A DNA stretch of 64,000 bases from Angiostrongylus vasorum. Lineage: Eukaryota > Nematoda > Chromadorea > Rhabditida > Metastrongylidae. Numbering within the stretch: the stretch's first letter is position 1; each line of letters opens with the position of its first letter. The position numbers and the translations under genes are program-made. Of this stretch, positions 46,882-59,631 are shown one piece after another. The notes under the pieces were generated by a model, which searched no databases, was not told where the DNA came from, and worked only from the letters and a program-made list of their open reading frames with translations. The stretch spans positions 99,310-163,309 of the forward strand of contig JADANN010000161.1 of assembly GCA_018806985.1 (NCBI GenBank), given 5' to 3'.

Positions 46882-49800
46882 TCATATCGCATTTTTCAGG
46901 TTTTCCACGATTGTTCGTTGTTTCTCGTCCAGATTAAGCACCTAGAAATCAAGAAAACACAAAACATTTGAAAAAAAACGATCGGTAGATGCTTATCGAC
47001 TGCACATGTTGATGTTGCAATCTCAGCAACTCACGAACGAGCTCCTCGCAAGTACAACGGAATTCTTTCTCAAATCTCTATATACGGTCGACACCCCACG
47101 CAAAGTGCACGTGGGAGAACATGACATGCACCGTTGCACCAAGCTTTAAATTAAAGTCTGTCGAATAAGTTTCTTTTCTCTCTTTAAAAAAAAGTCGCAT
47201 CTTCAAACTCTTTCACACCTCTGATACAAACGAAGCCAAAGACAAACACAAAAACCACAACAGACTTGTCACACATACATCGAAAAACATCGGAAAAAGT
47301 GAAGTATCTCAATGATTAGCAAGCAATCTTCAATATCACTACCATGATAGGAAACAAAAACATATCAACGTACGTATTTATAAAAATACTCATTGCCACC
47401 CATCAACAACTCAGCCTTTGGTGCTTCAGGATCTATTAAGAAATCGATAATATCACCGTAGTTCGGACTAAAGCCTTCAGTGATAAAAGTCGGCTCAGTG
47501 TGATAGACTGCAATTCAGCCTTCAACGTAAACAAAAATTAGGTCTTGTAAAAGAAATAAAATGTCCACTACTATGGTAACCATTCTCTTCCACTAATCTT
47601 TCAAAACATCGAACATCACAACAGAGTTAACTGAAAAGAACATTGCCGTAATGAGTTTTCTTGGTCGGACCCCGTTCTTCGGTTAACAACACTTTACACT
47701 ACACATTTCCAAGCTAAAATAGTATGCAATTTGAATACACTTCTCTACAAGAACTATAAGAAGAAACTTATCTTAACCTAAAGAGAACACGGCGAACTGC
47801 CCTTTTTTGATTCCGAAGCATTTTCTCTCGTCAGAACGAAGAATATTTCCCTCTTGCTGGTGAGATGACACTAATACTTGCAGACATGTAGTTGTACAGA
47901 GAAGTACTGAGAAGAGCCCCTGAAATGCCATTGCTATGGGCAAAACCTACACTTAAAACTCACACATCCTTTCAAAAAGATCTGCTTTTCACAACCCACA
48001 TTTGCTCGGTACCATTATTGAAATAACAAAAGCATGAGCGTTTTCTAAATTGGCTGCACCTAATGATAACGTATGGGGTTGGCTTGGTAGTCTATGTGTC
48101 TTGATATGTTGATAATTCCCCATTGCAACACAAAGACTTCAATTTAACAGGTGCTCGTGCGGTCTCCTTCAGCGCAATATTAACGTAGAAACCACTTGCT
48201 AGCTTTCATGATGTAAAAAGCTGCCATACCTCCCAACGGTTTACTGCCTTATCGTGGCTGGGAGGTGTTCCTGGGTGTCGGACTGCGATGTACAGCGGGA
48301 GGATTCGTCCCGCGGCAGGGTCTCCCAAGCTGAGAAGGAACCCGGCATTTCCACCAGGAAGCCTAGCTAACATTAAACAAATACCAGGATCCACCACCGT
48401 CCCGGTATCAAAATAGTCGAATGGTGGAAAATCTCCCTCTGATCCACAAGAACTGCGACTGCCTGTGGTGGTGAAGATCTGGGGCAGACCTCGGCCAGGG
48501 CTAACCTCGTGATTCTAGGCAACCGCAATGGCTTAACCAGCAAATCTTCGAGAAATGATGATTATGCTGGGGCCCGCACAACTAGTGAGGACCGGCCGTT
48601 CAAGTATCAGGTAAGTAAAGCTGCTATATGATACCGTATAAGAAAAGAAAAAGGATAAAGCTGTCGGCATTGGCCAACCATTCAGGGATGCGCCTTGCAA
48701 TCGACTTCATTAAGCATCGTTGGAGGCGACTGGATGCATATCTAGCCTTTACAATGACTCATGGTGGTCTACCGATGTATCGAGTCGATGCTGCTACCCT
48801 CTCTGACAAGAAGTCTGGTACTAATGAGCCGACCCCCTAGTGATGAAAGGCTTGATGGACCTGGAGTGCTTGGACCGATCCCATGGGTAATTCATGGCGC
48901 CTCCGACCGCTGCGTCACAGGCGCCTCACGCGTGTCACTGCATAGCCGTGAAAAAATATACCTCATTGTACCTTGTTACAACAAAGAATGATTTATGCAC
49001 TGGTCTGCCTGAACCATAGACTGTTCATAAATGGTTCTTGCCATAACCTCAAATACCAAAGGAGGAGATGGAAACTTCGATAAATTCTCAGTAGTGACCG
49101 TCTAACAATCCGAAAGCAGATACTCCTGAACACATCCATACAACACTTTCCTCACGACTGCTCCTTCTTTTGTCCGCACATGTCCGACCCCTGCGAAAGC
49201 TGAGCTCAAACAGGACACATCAATGTATTTTTTTGTGTTCATCAAAGCGGAATTTGCCGAGTCACACAGAATGACGGCTTTCGAAGTTACGGGTTTCGCA
49301 CTATACTACTAAGTGTAACCATCTGACCACACAGCTCTAAGGTTCGTCCTCATATTCCGATTCATCATCACCAGATTACTTCACTGGAAGCAGAAGAGAT
49401 GTCACCAGTGTGTGTCTTCTTGTTCACTCTTGTTGGACAAAAGATCAAAAACTAAGCAGAATTTGTCATTGGCCGAAAGGATTCAAACATATAAAGTTTA
49501 ACATTTGACGAATAACCAACTATCATTAACACTTCAACCACTGTGTTGAATCGCGGTCATCTACGGAATGACGGAATATAAGCAATCATAGTGCTAAAAA
49601 TAACACATATATTTTGGAACCGATGTGATTATTATCGTGTCGATAACATCGAATCTACGTGGTCTACGAGTATTTTCATCGTACACAGATGCTACGTAAG
49701 GCGCGTGTAGCGCAGTGGTCTGAGGCGCGCTGTACCACACATGGGATCGACGAACGCGCCCAAGGCTCACCAAGCTGTCCATCCCGCTGGGTTCGGGAGA

Positions 49801-51242
49801 TTGGTGCCAGACTTGTCTGGGAGGGTAGCAACACTGGCTCGGTACATTGGAAGGCCACCCCGAGTGATTGTAAAGCCAAATATGCATTCAATCACTTCTA
49901 ATGGAGTCGAATGCATCCCTTAGGCACAGATCAACGCCCATAGCTTTATGGTTTTATCCTTTACACAGAAATGATGATGTTGGGAAAAATGAGAATAACC
50001 TCACAGAAGTAATTACCCGAAGTGGAGGGTAAGAAAGCTAAGGGAATAACTGGCGAAACATGCACAAAAACCTAACCATGAAGCCAAAAAACTCTGAAGA
50101 AAAGTGCGTTGTAATCGTTTTAGGGGGGAAGAACACAGTGGATAACGAAGTGACTTCGATACGCATTACTTAGGAAAGAAAATTTCGCCGTTTCGTGGTT
50201 CGAATACTGAAAACCCATCACGGTAACAGAGGTTGTCAACTATTCCCTCTCTGTCAGACAGTTCTTCGTAGACGCTCTCACAACCTAGACGAATTTAAAT
50301 CACCACTAGTAAGATACATGGAAATATTTAACGAAATAACCTTCGACTACAACTGTTTTCGCCTTTGTGGAACAGTGCAAGATTACCAGTGCAAGATTAC
50401 GCATTAATAAAAGTAAAATTAACATAGGGCAGAAAGCACAATGGTGATGGTGATCGTCATCGTGAGCATGGTGGCAGTTCGATTCCGCTCCAGGTCAACC
50501 AAGCATCTCATCCCTCGGAAGTTGAGAAATTGGTACCAGGCCTGTCTGGGAAAAAGCACTCTATGCAATCCAGTTGGGAACGCTCCAGCTCGGCTATCTC
50601 AGGACTCCAGAGAGAATTGATTGACCAGTATTCTACGCCACTCAGGATGAAATGAAGATCCTCAAGCAGCAACCGAAACCACGCGTAAAGTTGGAAGACC
50701 TTCGTGGACAATAGTTGCGAGCAAAGGAGTCGAATGTGAGAAATATGGTGGTACTCGTACAGTAGATGTGAAGACGGGTTGTGTAGAAAAAGAAAATTAA
50801 CACAATTTCAGCATAAAATTTTCATTGAAAGCAGGTAAAAAATTGTTCATCTAAAGTGCGGTTTGAGATGTCCTTTGAAAATAGGAAAAACAAGAGAACC
50901 GAACTAATACGGGCTTAAGTACCTTTGCAAGCACCTTCTGCTAATTTTTCAATTAAACCCAATTTTCCATCGAAGCGAGTCCATCTGTTAATCAATTCAT
51001 TGCTGGAAGAAGAATGATCACTCGTTTCCTTTTCAGGCATTGAGCACTCAGAGGTCGCCGTTTGTTCAGGGGATCGAAGTATCCTATAATGAAGAAAATT
51101 ACTCAGCAATATTATCCCTATTGCATAGCCTGAAATGTAATGAGTGTAGAACAAGGAATCATTGTATTCACAAGTATCACTACCATAAAGTTCCAAATCC
51201 AACGAACATTGGCTTTGCACGAAATGGTGGCCTTCGCTGTAA
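46882..51242 (-). CDS. uncharacterised gene in copy A, at least four exons
   Basis: Exons read right to left: 51242-50923, 50284-50228, 47507-47374, 46941-46882 (stop TGA at 46884-46882). All joints keep phase (1, 1, 0). The product runs ...YSEGHHFVQSQCSLD..., a membrane-like stretch (YAIGIILLSNFLHY), a polar part, GACKGCESVYEELSDREGIV, then GFSPNYGDIIDFLID and a helical end NLDEKQRTIVENLKNAI. A further upstream exon near 51360-51285 (RKCIKDALANVHSRS) may precede, so the start is not known. The CxxC segment recalls the start of a saposin-type domain, but the rest does not fit. I do not recognise the family. Parts of the first exon may hide a 54-base intron (G|GTAGTG to TTTCAG). Confidence 0.45.
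48232..48615 (+). mobile_element. F3 composite element inside copy A
   Basis: Well-preserved full-length copy: CAACGGTTTACTGCCTTATCG head, CACCACCGTCCCGGTATCAAA, tail TATGCTGGGGCCCGCACAAC with GAGGACCGGCCGTTCAAGTATC. Absent from copy B, so inserted after the duplication or lost from B. Confidence 0.85.
48650..48925 (-). mobile_element. SINE1 copy inside copy A
   Basis: AGGATAAAGCTGTCGGCATTG start, CTACCGATGTATCGAGTCG, CCATGGGTAATTCATGGCGCC at the head side. Lies within 40 bases of the F3 copy. Confidence 0.75.
48990..49690. other. no gene recognised (copy A only)
   Basis: Part of the 2 kb found in copy A but not B. A tRNA-like phrase in reverse (CCATCTGACCACACAGCTC) lies near 49320. No coding frame. 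Confidence 0.4.
49698..49960 (+). mobile_element. SINE1 copy inside copy A
   Basis: Excellent head: GGCGCGTGTAGCGCAGTGGTC with CATGGGATCGACG, then GGTGCCAGACTTGTCTGGG and a GCTTTATGGTTTTATCC end. Confidence 0.8.
50428..50792 (+). mobile_element. SINE2 copy inside copy A
   Basis: GGGCAGAAAGCACAATGGTG head, CATCGTGAGCATGGTGGCAG then TTCGATTCCGC, body with GGTACCAGGCCTGTCTGGG, tail ending GTGAAGACGGGTTGTGTAGAAAAA. Lies between two exons of the uncharacterised gene. Confidence 0.75.
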
Positions 51243-51724
51243 CTGAAAAATACTGCTTGGCAACACGGATGAACGAATTATAGCAAGAAGAGGTGATCTT
51301 GAATGGACGTTTGCTAGCGCATCCTTAATACATTTCCGATCTAAGGAGAGAAAGAAGGTCTACATCACATGTGACATCAATTGCATAGAGATTTTAAACA
51401 AAGCACGTCAAATACGGAAATAGTTAACCTAACGGCACAATATTACGAGCCATTCCCACCTTGTTAGTCTACCCATTTTGTTTTTGCATGCTTTCTGCCA
51501 TTTCCATTATTCTTCGCACAATCAATACTCGATCCAGGTAAGGTTTTTCCGTGCTCTCGAGGCATCTTCCCTGCAAAAGAAGTTAGAACCTAGTAGTTTT
51601 CTCTCATTAGGATTAACAGAAAAACGAGATAAGGAAGGGAAACCTGTGCAGATGAGCTTTAGCGAACAGCAACGAAGGAAAATTAATACTGCTTGAATCA
51701 CCGTCTCTTCGGGAATGCGGTTAT

Positions 51725-53712
51725 CCTGGAGAATTTCAGACCGCATTTTTCAGGTTTTCCACGGTTGTTCGTTGTTTCTCGTGCAGGTTAAGCACCCGAG
51801 AATTAAGAAAACACCAAACATTTGAAGGAAAAATAGCACCGGTGTCGCAATCTCAGCAATTCACGAACGAGCTCCTCGCAAGTACAACGGAATTCTTTCT
51901 CAATTCTTCACATACAGTCGACAACCCACTCAACGTGTCCGTGGAAGGACATAACATGCTTCGGTGCACCAACCGAGTTTCTCAAACGAGTTGTTTTCGT
52001 TCTTAAAATAAAGTCACACCCGTCACACCCAAAAACTCTTTCACACTTTTGTTATAAACGAAGCGAAAGACAAAACTTTCTTCCACAATAGCCTTTTCAC
52101 ACATACAACGACAAATATCGAAAAAAAAGTGAAGTGTCTCACTGATTCGCAATTAATCTCCAGTATCGCTATCACGATAAGGAACAAAAAAACATGATCA
52201 ACGTTTACATTTTATAAAGGGAGCGTGTGGCGCAGTGATCGGAGGCGCCCTGCGACAAATACATGAGAGCGATCCTTGCGCCCGTGGCTCATCAAGCCTT
52301 CCATCCCTCCGGGTAGGCTCTATATATAGAAATACTCGTTGCCACCCACCAATATCTTAGCCTTTGATACCTTAGGACCACAAAGCAGGCGATAATTTCA
52401 TCGCTGTGTGGACACAAGCCTTCAGGGATAGAAGTCGGCTCGGTGCGATAGACTGCAATCTAGTTTTCGACCTAAGCAAAGATTAGGCCTTGTAAAGGAA
52501 AGAAAATGTCACTACTATGATAACCACTCTTTTCCACTAGTCATTCAAAAAGACGAACGGTTAAACAGAACATTGCCGTAACGAGTTCTTTCGGTCGAAC
52601 CTCGCTCTTCGGTTAACAACACTTCACAATGGAACTACATATTGCCAAGCTAAAATTGGACGCGATTTGAATACACTTCTCTACAAGAACTATAAGAAGA
52701 AACTGATCTTAACCAAAGAGAACACGATGAACTGCCCTTTTTGATTTCGAAGCATTTTCTCTCGTCTTACAGCGAAGAATATTTCCATCCTGCTGGTTAG
52801 ATGACGTTAATACTTGCAAATATGCACACGTACAGTGAAGTACTGAGACGAGTCACTCAAATCTGCTTTGATGTGTCTTCAAAAACCTTAAAGATTACGG
52901 AATTTATCGCTACGTGAAAAACCTACACTTAAGAACTCACACATCGTTTCAAAAAAGATCTGCACTTTTTACACACAACACGTACTTTTTTTCAAACTAC
53001 TACTGAAATAACCAAAGTACGATCGTTTACTAAATTGGCTGCACCTAATGATAACGTAGGAAGCTGGTGCATTGATTGAGATACGCATTACGTACGGCAA
53101 AAAAACGTCGCAGTTTCGTGCTTCGTACACCGAAAAACAGTTGCGGCTACAAAGGTTGTCAAGTTATCAGCTATTTCCTCCTTATCAGGCAGTTCTTCGC
53201 AGGCGCACTTACAATTTAGACGAATTGAAATCACCACTGGTAAAGAGCATGGAAATAGAGAACCAAATAACTCTCGACCAAAACCATCTTCGCCTTCGAT
53301 GGAATAGTGAGAAGTTTCTCATTAATAAAACTAACACAATTTCAGCATGAAGTTTGATAAAAGGTGGCAAAACTCGTCCGTCTAAAGTGCGGCCTGAGAT
53401 GTTCTGTGAAAACAGGAAAAACCATAGAACGGAACTACTACGGACTTAACTACCTTTGAAAGAGATTTCCGCATAATTGCAACCTGTTAATCAATTCATT
53501 GTTGCAAGAAGACTGTTCACTTGTTTCCTTTTCAGGCATTGGACACTCCAAGCTCGCCGTTTGTTCAGAGGATCGGAGAATCGTACAATGAAGAAAATCA
53601 CTCAGCAATATTGTCCCCTATTGCGTAGTCTAGGATGTGATGAGTGTACAACAAGATACCATTAAATTCACAATTATCACTACCATAAGGTTCCAAATCC
53701 AACGAACACAAA
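51725..53712 (-). pseudogene. decayed copy B of the uncharacterised gene
   Basis: Counterparts of all four copy-A exons are present but damaged. The first has a one-base insertion causing a stop (TGA after AATATTGCTGAG) and a 30-base deletion near its end. The second has lost its acceptor (CTAG to CTAA). The third shifts frame midway, and a SINE1 head sits at its donor. The last has lost its acceptor AG (TTCTAG to TCTCGG). Four independent lesions make function unlikely. Confidence 0.6.
52218..52322 (+). mobile_element. SINE1 head fragment in copy B
   Basis: GGGAGCGTGTGGCGCAGTGATCGGAGGCGCC and GAGAGCGATCCTTGCGCCC, then breaks off after CCCTCCGGGTAGGC. It sits where the donor of the third exon is in copy A. 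Confidence 0.75.
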
Positions 53713-53859
53713 GTAGTGGCTCTAACCGTGGCTGAGAAATACTGCCTGACAACACGAATGAACGGATTACTCCAAGAAGAGCTTATCTTGAATGGTTATG
53801 TGCTAGCGCATCCTAAATACGTTTCTTATCTGAGGAGAGAAAGAATGTGTCTGGCTCAT

Positions 53860-55375
53860 TCCTGAATGAAGAAAATTCTAAGGAGGCAGTAATGGAAGCT
53901 CTGGAAGGATTTCTATTGCGTCTTTCAAACATATCAAGACGCGAATACGAAAGCGAAATTACTTAGGTCAGAAGTCAAACAACGACACTCACCTGATCTC
54001 ATACAGAGGCGATGGCAGAATGTCGGTAGCCACTTTAACGAAGAACCAAGAAGTGTTCGAACAGAACACAAGAGATTAGAAGCAGTAGACTGCTCGGTAT
54101 CCCAGGAAAGCGAATATTCTGGAAGTTTCTCGATGACCGAGACAAACATCTGGCGCAGATCCACAGCAGGACTGCACACGGTCTCACAGCCGAAATCTCC
54201 TTTGACGGTGTGCTTCTGGAAACTATGAGGAGCTTTTGCATGACCCTATTCGACCTACGACAACAGCCTCATGAAAGCACCATAAATGAATTCGCCAGAT
54301 GAGATGCCGTTTGGGAGCGTTCGAAAATGTTTGGTGAAAGCTTCCAGGAAGGAATGCTTTCCTCAAGTTTTGGTGCAATCAGTCACAAAACCTAAAAAAG
54401 CCTAAAACAAACTTGAACGATGGCACTGTCCTGGCTATCATTAGCATAAAGAACACTGAAGGAAAAGCATTTGTATGATGAGAGGAATCCTAGCATCTCA
54501 CGAGAGGTTATGCAACTGATGAACTATGTGAACCCTATTAGAAACTGGACGCAGTCGTCAAGGGACAACTGCTCAAGTGAGGTGAATTCTGTTTGGGAAA
54601 AAAGAACTGAAAGTGGCTTTGGACACCAATGACGTCTAAAACATTGCACCACGACGAATCATTCCAACTCATTGCAAATGTGAAGAATATGCTCATCGAT
54701 CGTATCCAAAACCATTGTGAAAGAGCATTTCGAACGTGTCTTTTTCCGAAAACAACAATGCCAACACAAGCACAAAAGGAAGTGCTGCAGAATGACGTCA
54801 GACACGGAACCTCGCTAACGTCTAACAACCCTTACATTCAACTGTGTCGTAAGACTCGATGTGTAGTGTTCAATCACGGAACAACGTCCTTCAGCACACG
54901 GGTTGCTCGTTCCCAGGCCGAATCTGGATCAGAAGGAGGAGCGGTATTATTCGGAAATGTTTGCATGTGATGAGCTTGGTGGGTGCTAAGCGTCTCACGT
55001 AGGTTTCTCGCCAATTTCTAGCTGACGACGAGGGGAAATCAGAAATTGAGATGTCGAGCAGCTTTCTCGTTACCAACAGTGCCTGTTACAAACACTGTGG
55101 AGCAGCCATCGAACGGATTTGGCCATGTTATTGCATCAATTTTGCTTTCAGACCTTAGCGCTCTCCTTATAGGCTCTGTCATTGCCATCGGAGATGTCTC
55201 ACTACCGCCTCTGCTGGCAGAAGTCTTTCTGATGTGTCAGATCAAGTTTCTAGGACATTACCAACCACTGTGTGCAAAACGTCTCCACCTCTCGATCTGC
55301 TCCGTCAGCCCTTTGACGGACACTTTTAGAATACACAGTGGGTGTATTTCGGTATTTTTTATGTATTTTTTATGC
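53860..55375. other. no gene recognised
   Basis: Many short frames on both strands, some protein-like (54629-54970, IANVKNMLIDRIQNHCERAF), with no motif. It could be a badly decayed transposon. Confidence 0.35.
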
Positions 55376-55382
55376 TTTCGAA

Positions 55383-55662
55383 CGGGCCCATGTCGCGCAG
55401 TGCTCGGAGCGCACTGTAACACTCACATGGGATCGATCCCCGCGCCTTTGGCTCACCGAGCTTTCCATCTCTCCGAGGTCGGCAAATTGGTACCGTACCT
55501 GTTTGGGAAGACAGTATTACTGCTCGATGCATCGCTAGGCCACTGCGGGTCATTGTAAAGGCCACCTATGCATCCAATCACTTCCAACGATGGTTAATGT
55601 AGTCGAATGCAAGGCGCATCCCTCAGGGATTGAGCAACGCCGAGAGTTTCATCTTTTTTACT
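55383..55662 (+). mobile_element. SINE1 copy, near full length
   Basis: GGGCCCATGTCGCGCAGTGCTCGGAGCGC head, CATGGGATCGATCCCCGCGC (B box), body GGTACCGTACCTGTTTGGG, 3' end GCCGAGAGTTTCATC followed by a T-rich tail. The 170-codon frame running into it is not a gene. Confidence 0.8.
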
Positions 55663-55664
55663 TT

Positions 55665-58600
55665 TTTTTATATCGTCTTGGTCTATACAAAAACTATGAT
55701 TGATCGTATCGATTAACGAAAAAGACCAATTGCTGGTCAAAAAAGCGGAGTTCACGCGTTTCAACGAAGTCACAGGTAGAAGAATTGGACTTCACTGCTC
55801 ACTGTTCATCAAGAGTAAACAGGACGGAGCCGAAGATGCCAATTACAGTGAGGAATCTGCCGTTGTTTCTGTCCATCAGTCAGAAGAAAATAAATAGGAG
55901 GAAAAGGACAAAGATGGTGATGATTATGAGTTCAGCAAAGAATGGTCATAGAACTGTGAGATGCTTTAGGTAACCGAAAGCAACCAGCTTAAAATGGATC
56001 TGTGACTTCGTTATGGATTATTGACATCCTGGACCATTCTGCTAGTAGAGAGTGCTACTGGATCCTAAACAGTGACAAAAGATGTATTTTTAAAAAAGCT
56101 GTTGGTCCAGCATTATTTGATTGACAGTGCTTGTCGATGCCTATAAAAGATAAAACAAGCTCTACAAGATCAACCTCGTTTAAGCTTATTACAAAATGAG
56201 ATATTTTCTGGTGTTCGTGAACGTATAGCACTATCGCAGCTGGCATTTCCCTTCGTATTTGACCAGTTCCAGACATAATTAGCTCAGCGCTTTTCGTTCC
56301 AAACCGGATCTTTATATAGCCAGAATTTTTATTTATTAAGCAATCATGTGGGTTGGGAGAACTGACTCATTCGTCAGTGTGCCAAAGTGAAAAACCAAAG
56401 CAAAAATAAATATTTCTTTGGGTTTGGAATGCCACCGTCGCATATTAAACTTGTAAAACGCTTTTGGTGCACGGCACATCCCTGAGTGATTGCTCAAAGC
56501 CGGGCCTTTCAATCCTTCTCTTGTCATTGGATCCAAAACCACAAATTCTGATTTCTTTCTAGGCAAACGCAATGTAGACATAAAGTTTCGCATGAGAGCA
56601 AGTAGGTTTTGGTTGTTTACTCATCGGAAAAAATTTCAACGATAACATAAAACCAACTAGTAAACGCGGATCAAAATAACTCCAAACTACCAGTGGAAAA
56701 GGATTTATGAGACTGATGACCGACTCCTCTCGAACCTTTCTTTTCTCGCCGAGATTATCGCCTTCTAAACTAGCCCCTCAGAAGCAAAGCAGTGCTAAAC
56801 GCTCTTGACGAAGCAGGGAAAATAGCATAACTACCGTTCAAGAAAAATCGAATTCATGAGGAACGTGTTGACTCGTTTAAAGGAACGGTTTTTTCCCTCT
56901 TTCTATTGTGCGACAAAAGCGTAATCCGATATGTCAGTTACGTGGAAGAAGTTCGTTCAATGCACAAGAAACTCGAACAAATTCATGAGGTTAAATGCGA
57001 TTTCGAGAGAATGCGAACTCGAACGAGCAGTTAGAAAAAAGATGGGTCAAAGCATTCTTAACGCGCTTGAACCAACTATTTCCACAAACCAGCATTCAGA
57101 TCCTCAAACAGCAGCCGAAATCACAGTTAATGAGGCCACCTTGCCGCCAGTAGGCAAACGACGTGATTGAAAGATTGCATAGAACCCGCACAACAAGCGG
57201 TGACGCCGTGATATGCATACTTAGATGATCATCTTGAAGGGTCATCTAAGTATGCACATCATGACAGATTGGAATATTTCTCTCATTCATGCAGTGCGAA
57301 AGGCTGCCACAAGTATTCCACTTTCGAAATCAACTTCGAGGAAGGTGATCGCGCTGGTCTCCTATTTCAATGGAGTTCAAAGCTTCTGAGATACAGATTA
57401 CGCTAGGAAGTGCGGCGATATTGAGGGTGAGCGCAAAAATTTATGTTTTCTATCTTCATCAATACTGTCCTCAGTAATTTTGAAGGCCCCTGAAGCTACT
57501 AGTTTTATGCTGAACGGTTCCGGAACGTAGTACGTTGAAGTTCAGATGTCCGTTTAAATGACTGGAAAAATTGGACATGTGAAGTCACTCTTATTTGCTG
57601 CCTATTCTTTTTTCATGGATGGGCATGATGTAGAAGAAAAAATTCAATAATTTTGAAATGTTTGAAAAACCCTGTCCACAAGTGTTTGTGGTGGAGATCG
57701 AACAAGCTGTTGCACTTTCCAGGAGCTAACACGTTCACCACTAAACAACGCGAGTCCGCTATTTCGCATTTTTCTCATCCGTGTTTTATCCTATAGTTGC
57801 TGTCATGAATCACCCGCCAATAAGAATGACCTGCGGAGCAGAAATCGGCACTGAATCCGGAAATTGTAATCAGAGATGTTTCTTTCTGTGAATACAAAAA
57901 GGTACTAAGGGTCATTCCATTCTTACGAACATTGTTTTCTTTAGCTTCGGCGAAAGATAGATCATTTCTCTAATATAATGCTAAGTGTTATGAGAATTGT
58001 GACTCCGGCCATATGAAGCAGCATCGCCGCCATGCACCGAATTTCTCGCATAACGAACACTTCGGAGCTGGTGTCGTAAACGATGTTTGTGCTCACCTTC
58101 TCCGTTCAGTAACATCATCGTGGATCAGATAATCGGAAGAATTTCAATGATGTTTCCCATGTTGTTACTTATCTCTGCAGCGTCAGCTATTCAGAGGGAT
58201 GCTAACTACCTTACTGACTTACTGTTTCATGTTCCGAGATGTTCTTGTCTAAGAAGAGAATAAACTAATGCCTTCTTCTGTTGATAAGTAGAATAAGTTC
58301 TCATTTAATCTTCTCGAGTTGCATCGAGCAGCCCACAATGCAAGCATCCGGTCGGTGCAAGCATGCCTCTCTTCCAAGCAGAAATCGTCGCAATGGTAAT
58401 TTTAAATTTAGACATCACCAAACCCTCCTCAACGTCTAGAAGAAGTTCTGGTTTTGAACCAATGACCATGTTCGTGCAAATAGAAAATATTGATGTGGAG
58501 TAAAACCACTAAATGCAGAAAACTATGTAAAATAGCTGCCTCTTCGAAGAAGTTCTGTTTCCTTTGAGCGTCTTTTTTTGCTAAGCGGGAAAATGAATAG

Positions 58601-58970
58601 TTTTTTAAACTAAAATATCATGAAGAGCATTCTTTGACTTGGCATCCTTGAGGGGGGCAGGAATTTTCGAAAAAATGGTCGCTTTTTTCTCCTAATGTTC
58701 TCTAGTACAATTACCTCTGTATGCACAATCAATGGACGATATATCTTCGTAGTTGACGTCCATCCCACACGTTCTTCGTGCATCCAAGTTCATTGCTGGT
58801 GACGTTCACGTAATATGCACCCATCTTAATTAGCGAAAAGTGTCCATTATAGGGAACCTCCATCTGATTAGACGTGATGACGACTGCCATCTATGTCGAA
58901 TTTCTGACACTCTGCTGCTGCTATTCTGGACTAGAAGAAAACATACTGTTCATTCAACGATGTCAGTTAA
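55665..58970. other. no gene recognised; repeat scraps and one strong hairpin
   Basis: A SINE1 3' scrap near 56468-56515 (CACGGCACATCCCTGAGTGATTGCTCAAAGCCG). A MITE-B terminus at 57598-57607. A tRNA-like phrase on the minus strand near 57770-57685 (TTTAGTGGTGAACGTGTTAGC, then GTTCGATCTCC). A short acidic-basic + frame (56931-57170) has no motif. Confidence 0.4.
57214..57256. other. perfect 15-bp hairpin
   Basis: TGCATACTTAGATGA (57214-57228) and its exact complement TCATCTAAGTATGCA (57242-57256) flank a 13-base loop. Not part of any repeat family seen here. Confidence 0.9.
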
Positions 58971-58974
58971 ATGC

Positions 58975-59378
58975 CTACTTGATACTTGATACTTGAACGG
59001 CTCGTCCTCACTAGTTGAGCGGACCCCAGCCTAATCACCATTTTTCGGAGATTTGCTGGTTAAGACGTTGTGTTCCTCTTGGAATCCCGAGGACAGCCTG
59101 GCCAAAGTCTGCCCCAGATCGTCATCTCAGCAGGCAGTCGCAACCCTTGTGGATCAGAGGGAGATTTGCCAACATGCGACCCTGATACCAGGACGGCGGT
59201 GGACCCTCGTATTGGTTTAGTCTTAGCTAGGCTTTCTGGTGGAAACGTCGGACTCCTTCTCAGCTCGGGAGACCCTGCCGGGTGGAAGAAGAATCCCCCA
59301 CTGTGCGTCGCAGTCCGACACCCAGGAACAACTTACAGCCACGATGAGGCGGTAGACCGTTGGGAGGTGTCGATACGG
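58975..59378 (-). mobile_element. F3 composite element
   Basis: Full length in reverse: tail complement GATACTTGAACGGCTCGTCC and GAGCGGACCCCAGC at the left, CAGGACGGCGGTGGACCC in the middle, head complement near CCACGATGAGGCGGTAGACC at the right. Confidence 0.85.
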
Positions 59379-59631
59379 TGACTAAACTTACTGAAGTATT
59401 GTGAGAAGCCATAAAACCATTTTTGTTCCATTTTTTACCGACTGATGAAGCACCTTTTGTCATGCTTAGACAGAAACATTCGTGAAAGCTTGAGACAATC
59501 ACAACGTTCATTTTTACAATGCAAGTCTATTTTTTTGTGCTGTACAGCAACTTTACAAACAAAAATTTTGCTACCTTATGCATTTTCGCAGGTGTGATAG
59601 GAAAGATGGGACAAGGTATTAAATAATAAAT

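Larger units (their letters stand above)
46670..51370. repeat. segmental duplication, copy A
   Basis: Matches 51515-53850 in the same orientation. Shared blocks include TTTTCTCTCATTAGGATTAAC (46737 and 51597), TTGGCTGCACCTAATGATAAC (48052 and 53034), and GATACGCATTAC (50158 and 53074). Copy A is longer mainly because of about 2.05 kb (48095-50140, with F3 and two SINE1 copies) and a SINE2 at 50430. Confidence 0.85.
51515..53850. repeat. segmental duplication, copy B
   Basis: The colinear partner of copy A, roughly 80-85% similar by eye. It lacks the copy-A insertions and has its own SINE1 head fragment at 52218-52322. Confidence 0.85.

Noticed and set aside
54035..55000. Possible retroelement or gene remnant
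   Set aside because: Protein-like fragments on both strands, but no motif of any transposase, RT, integrase or cellular family could be recognised.
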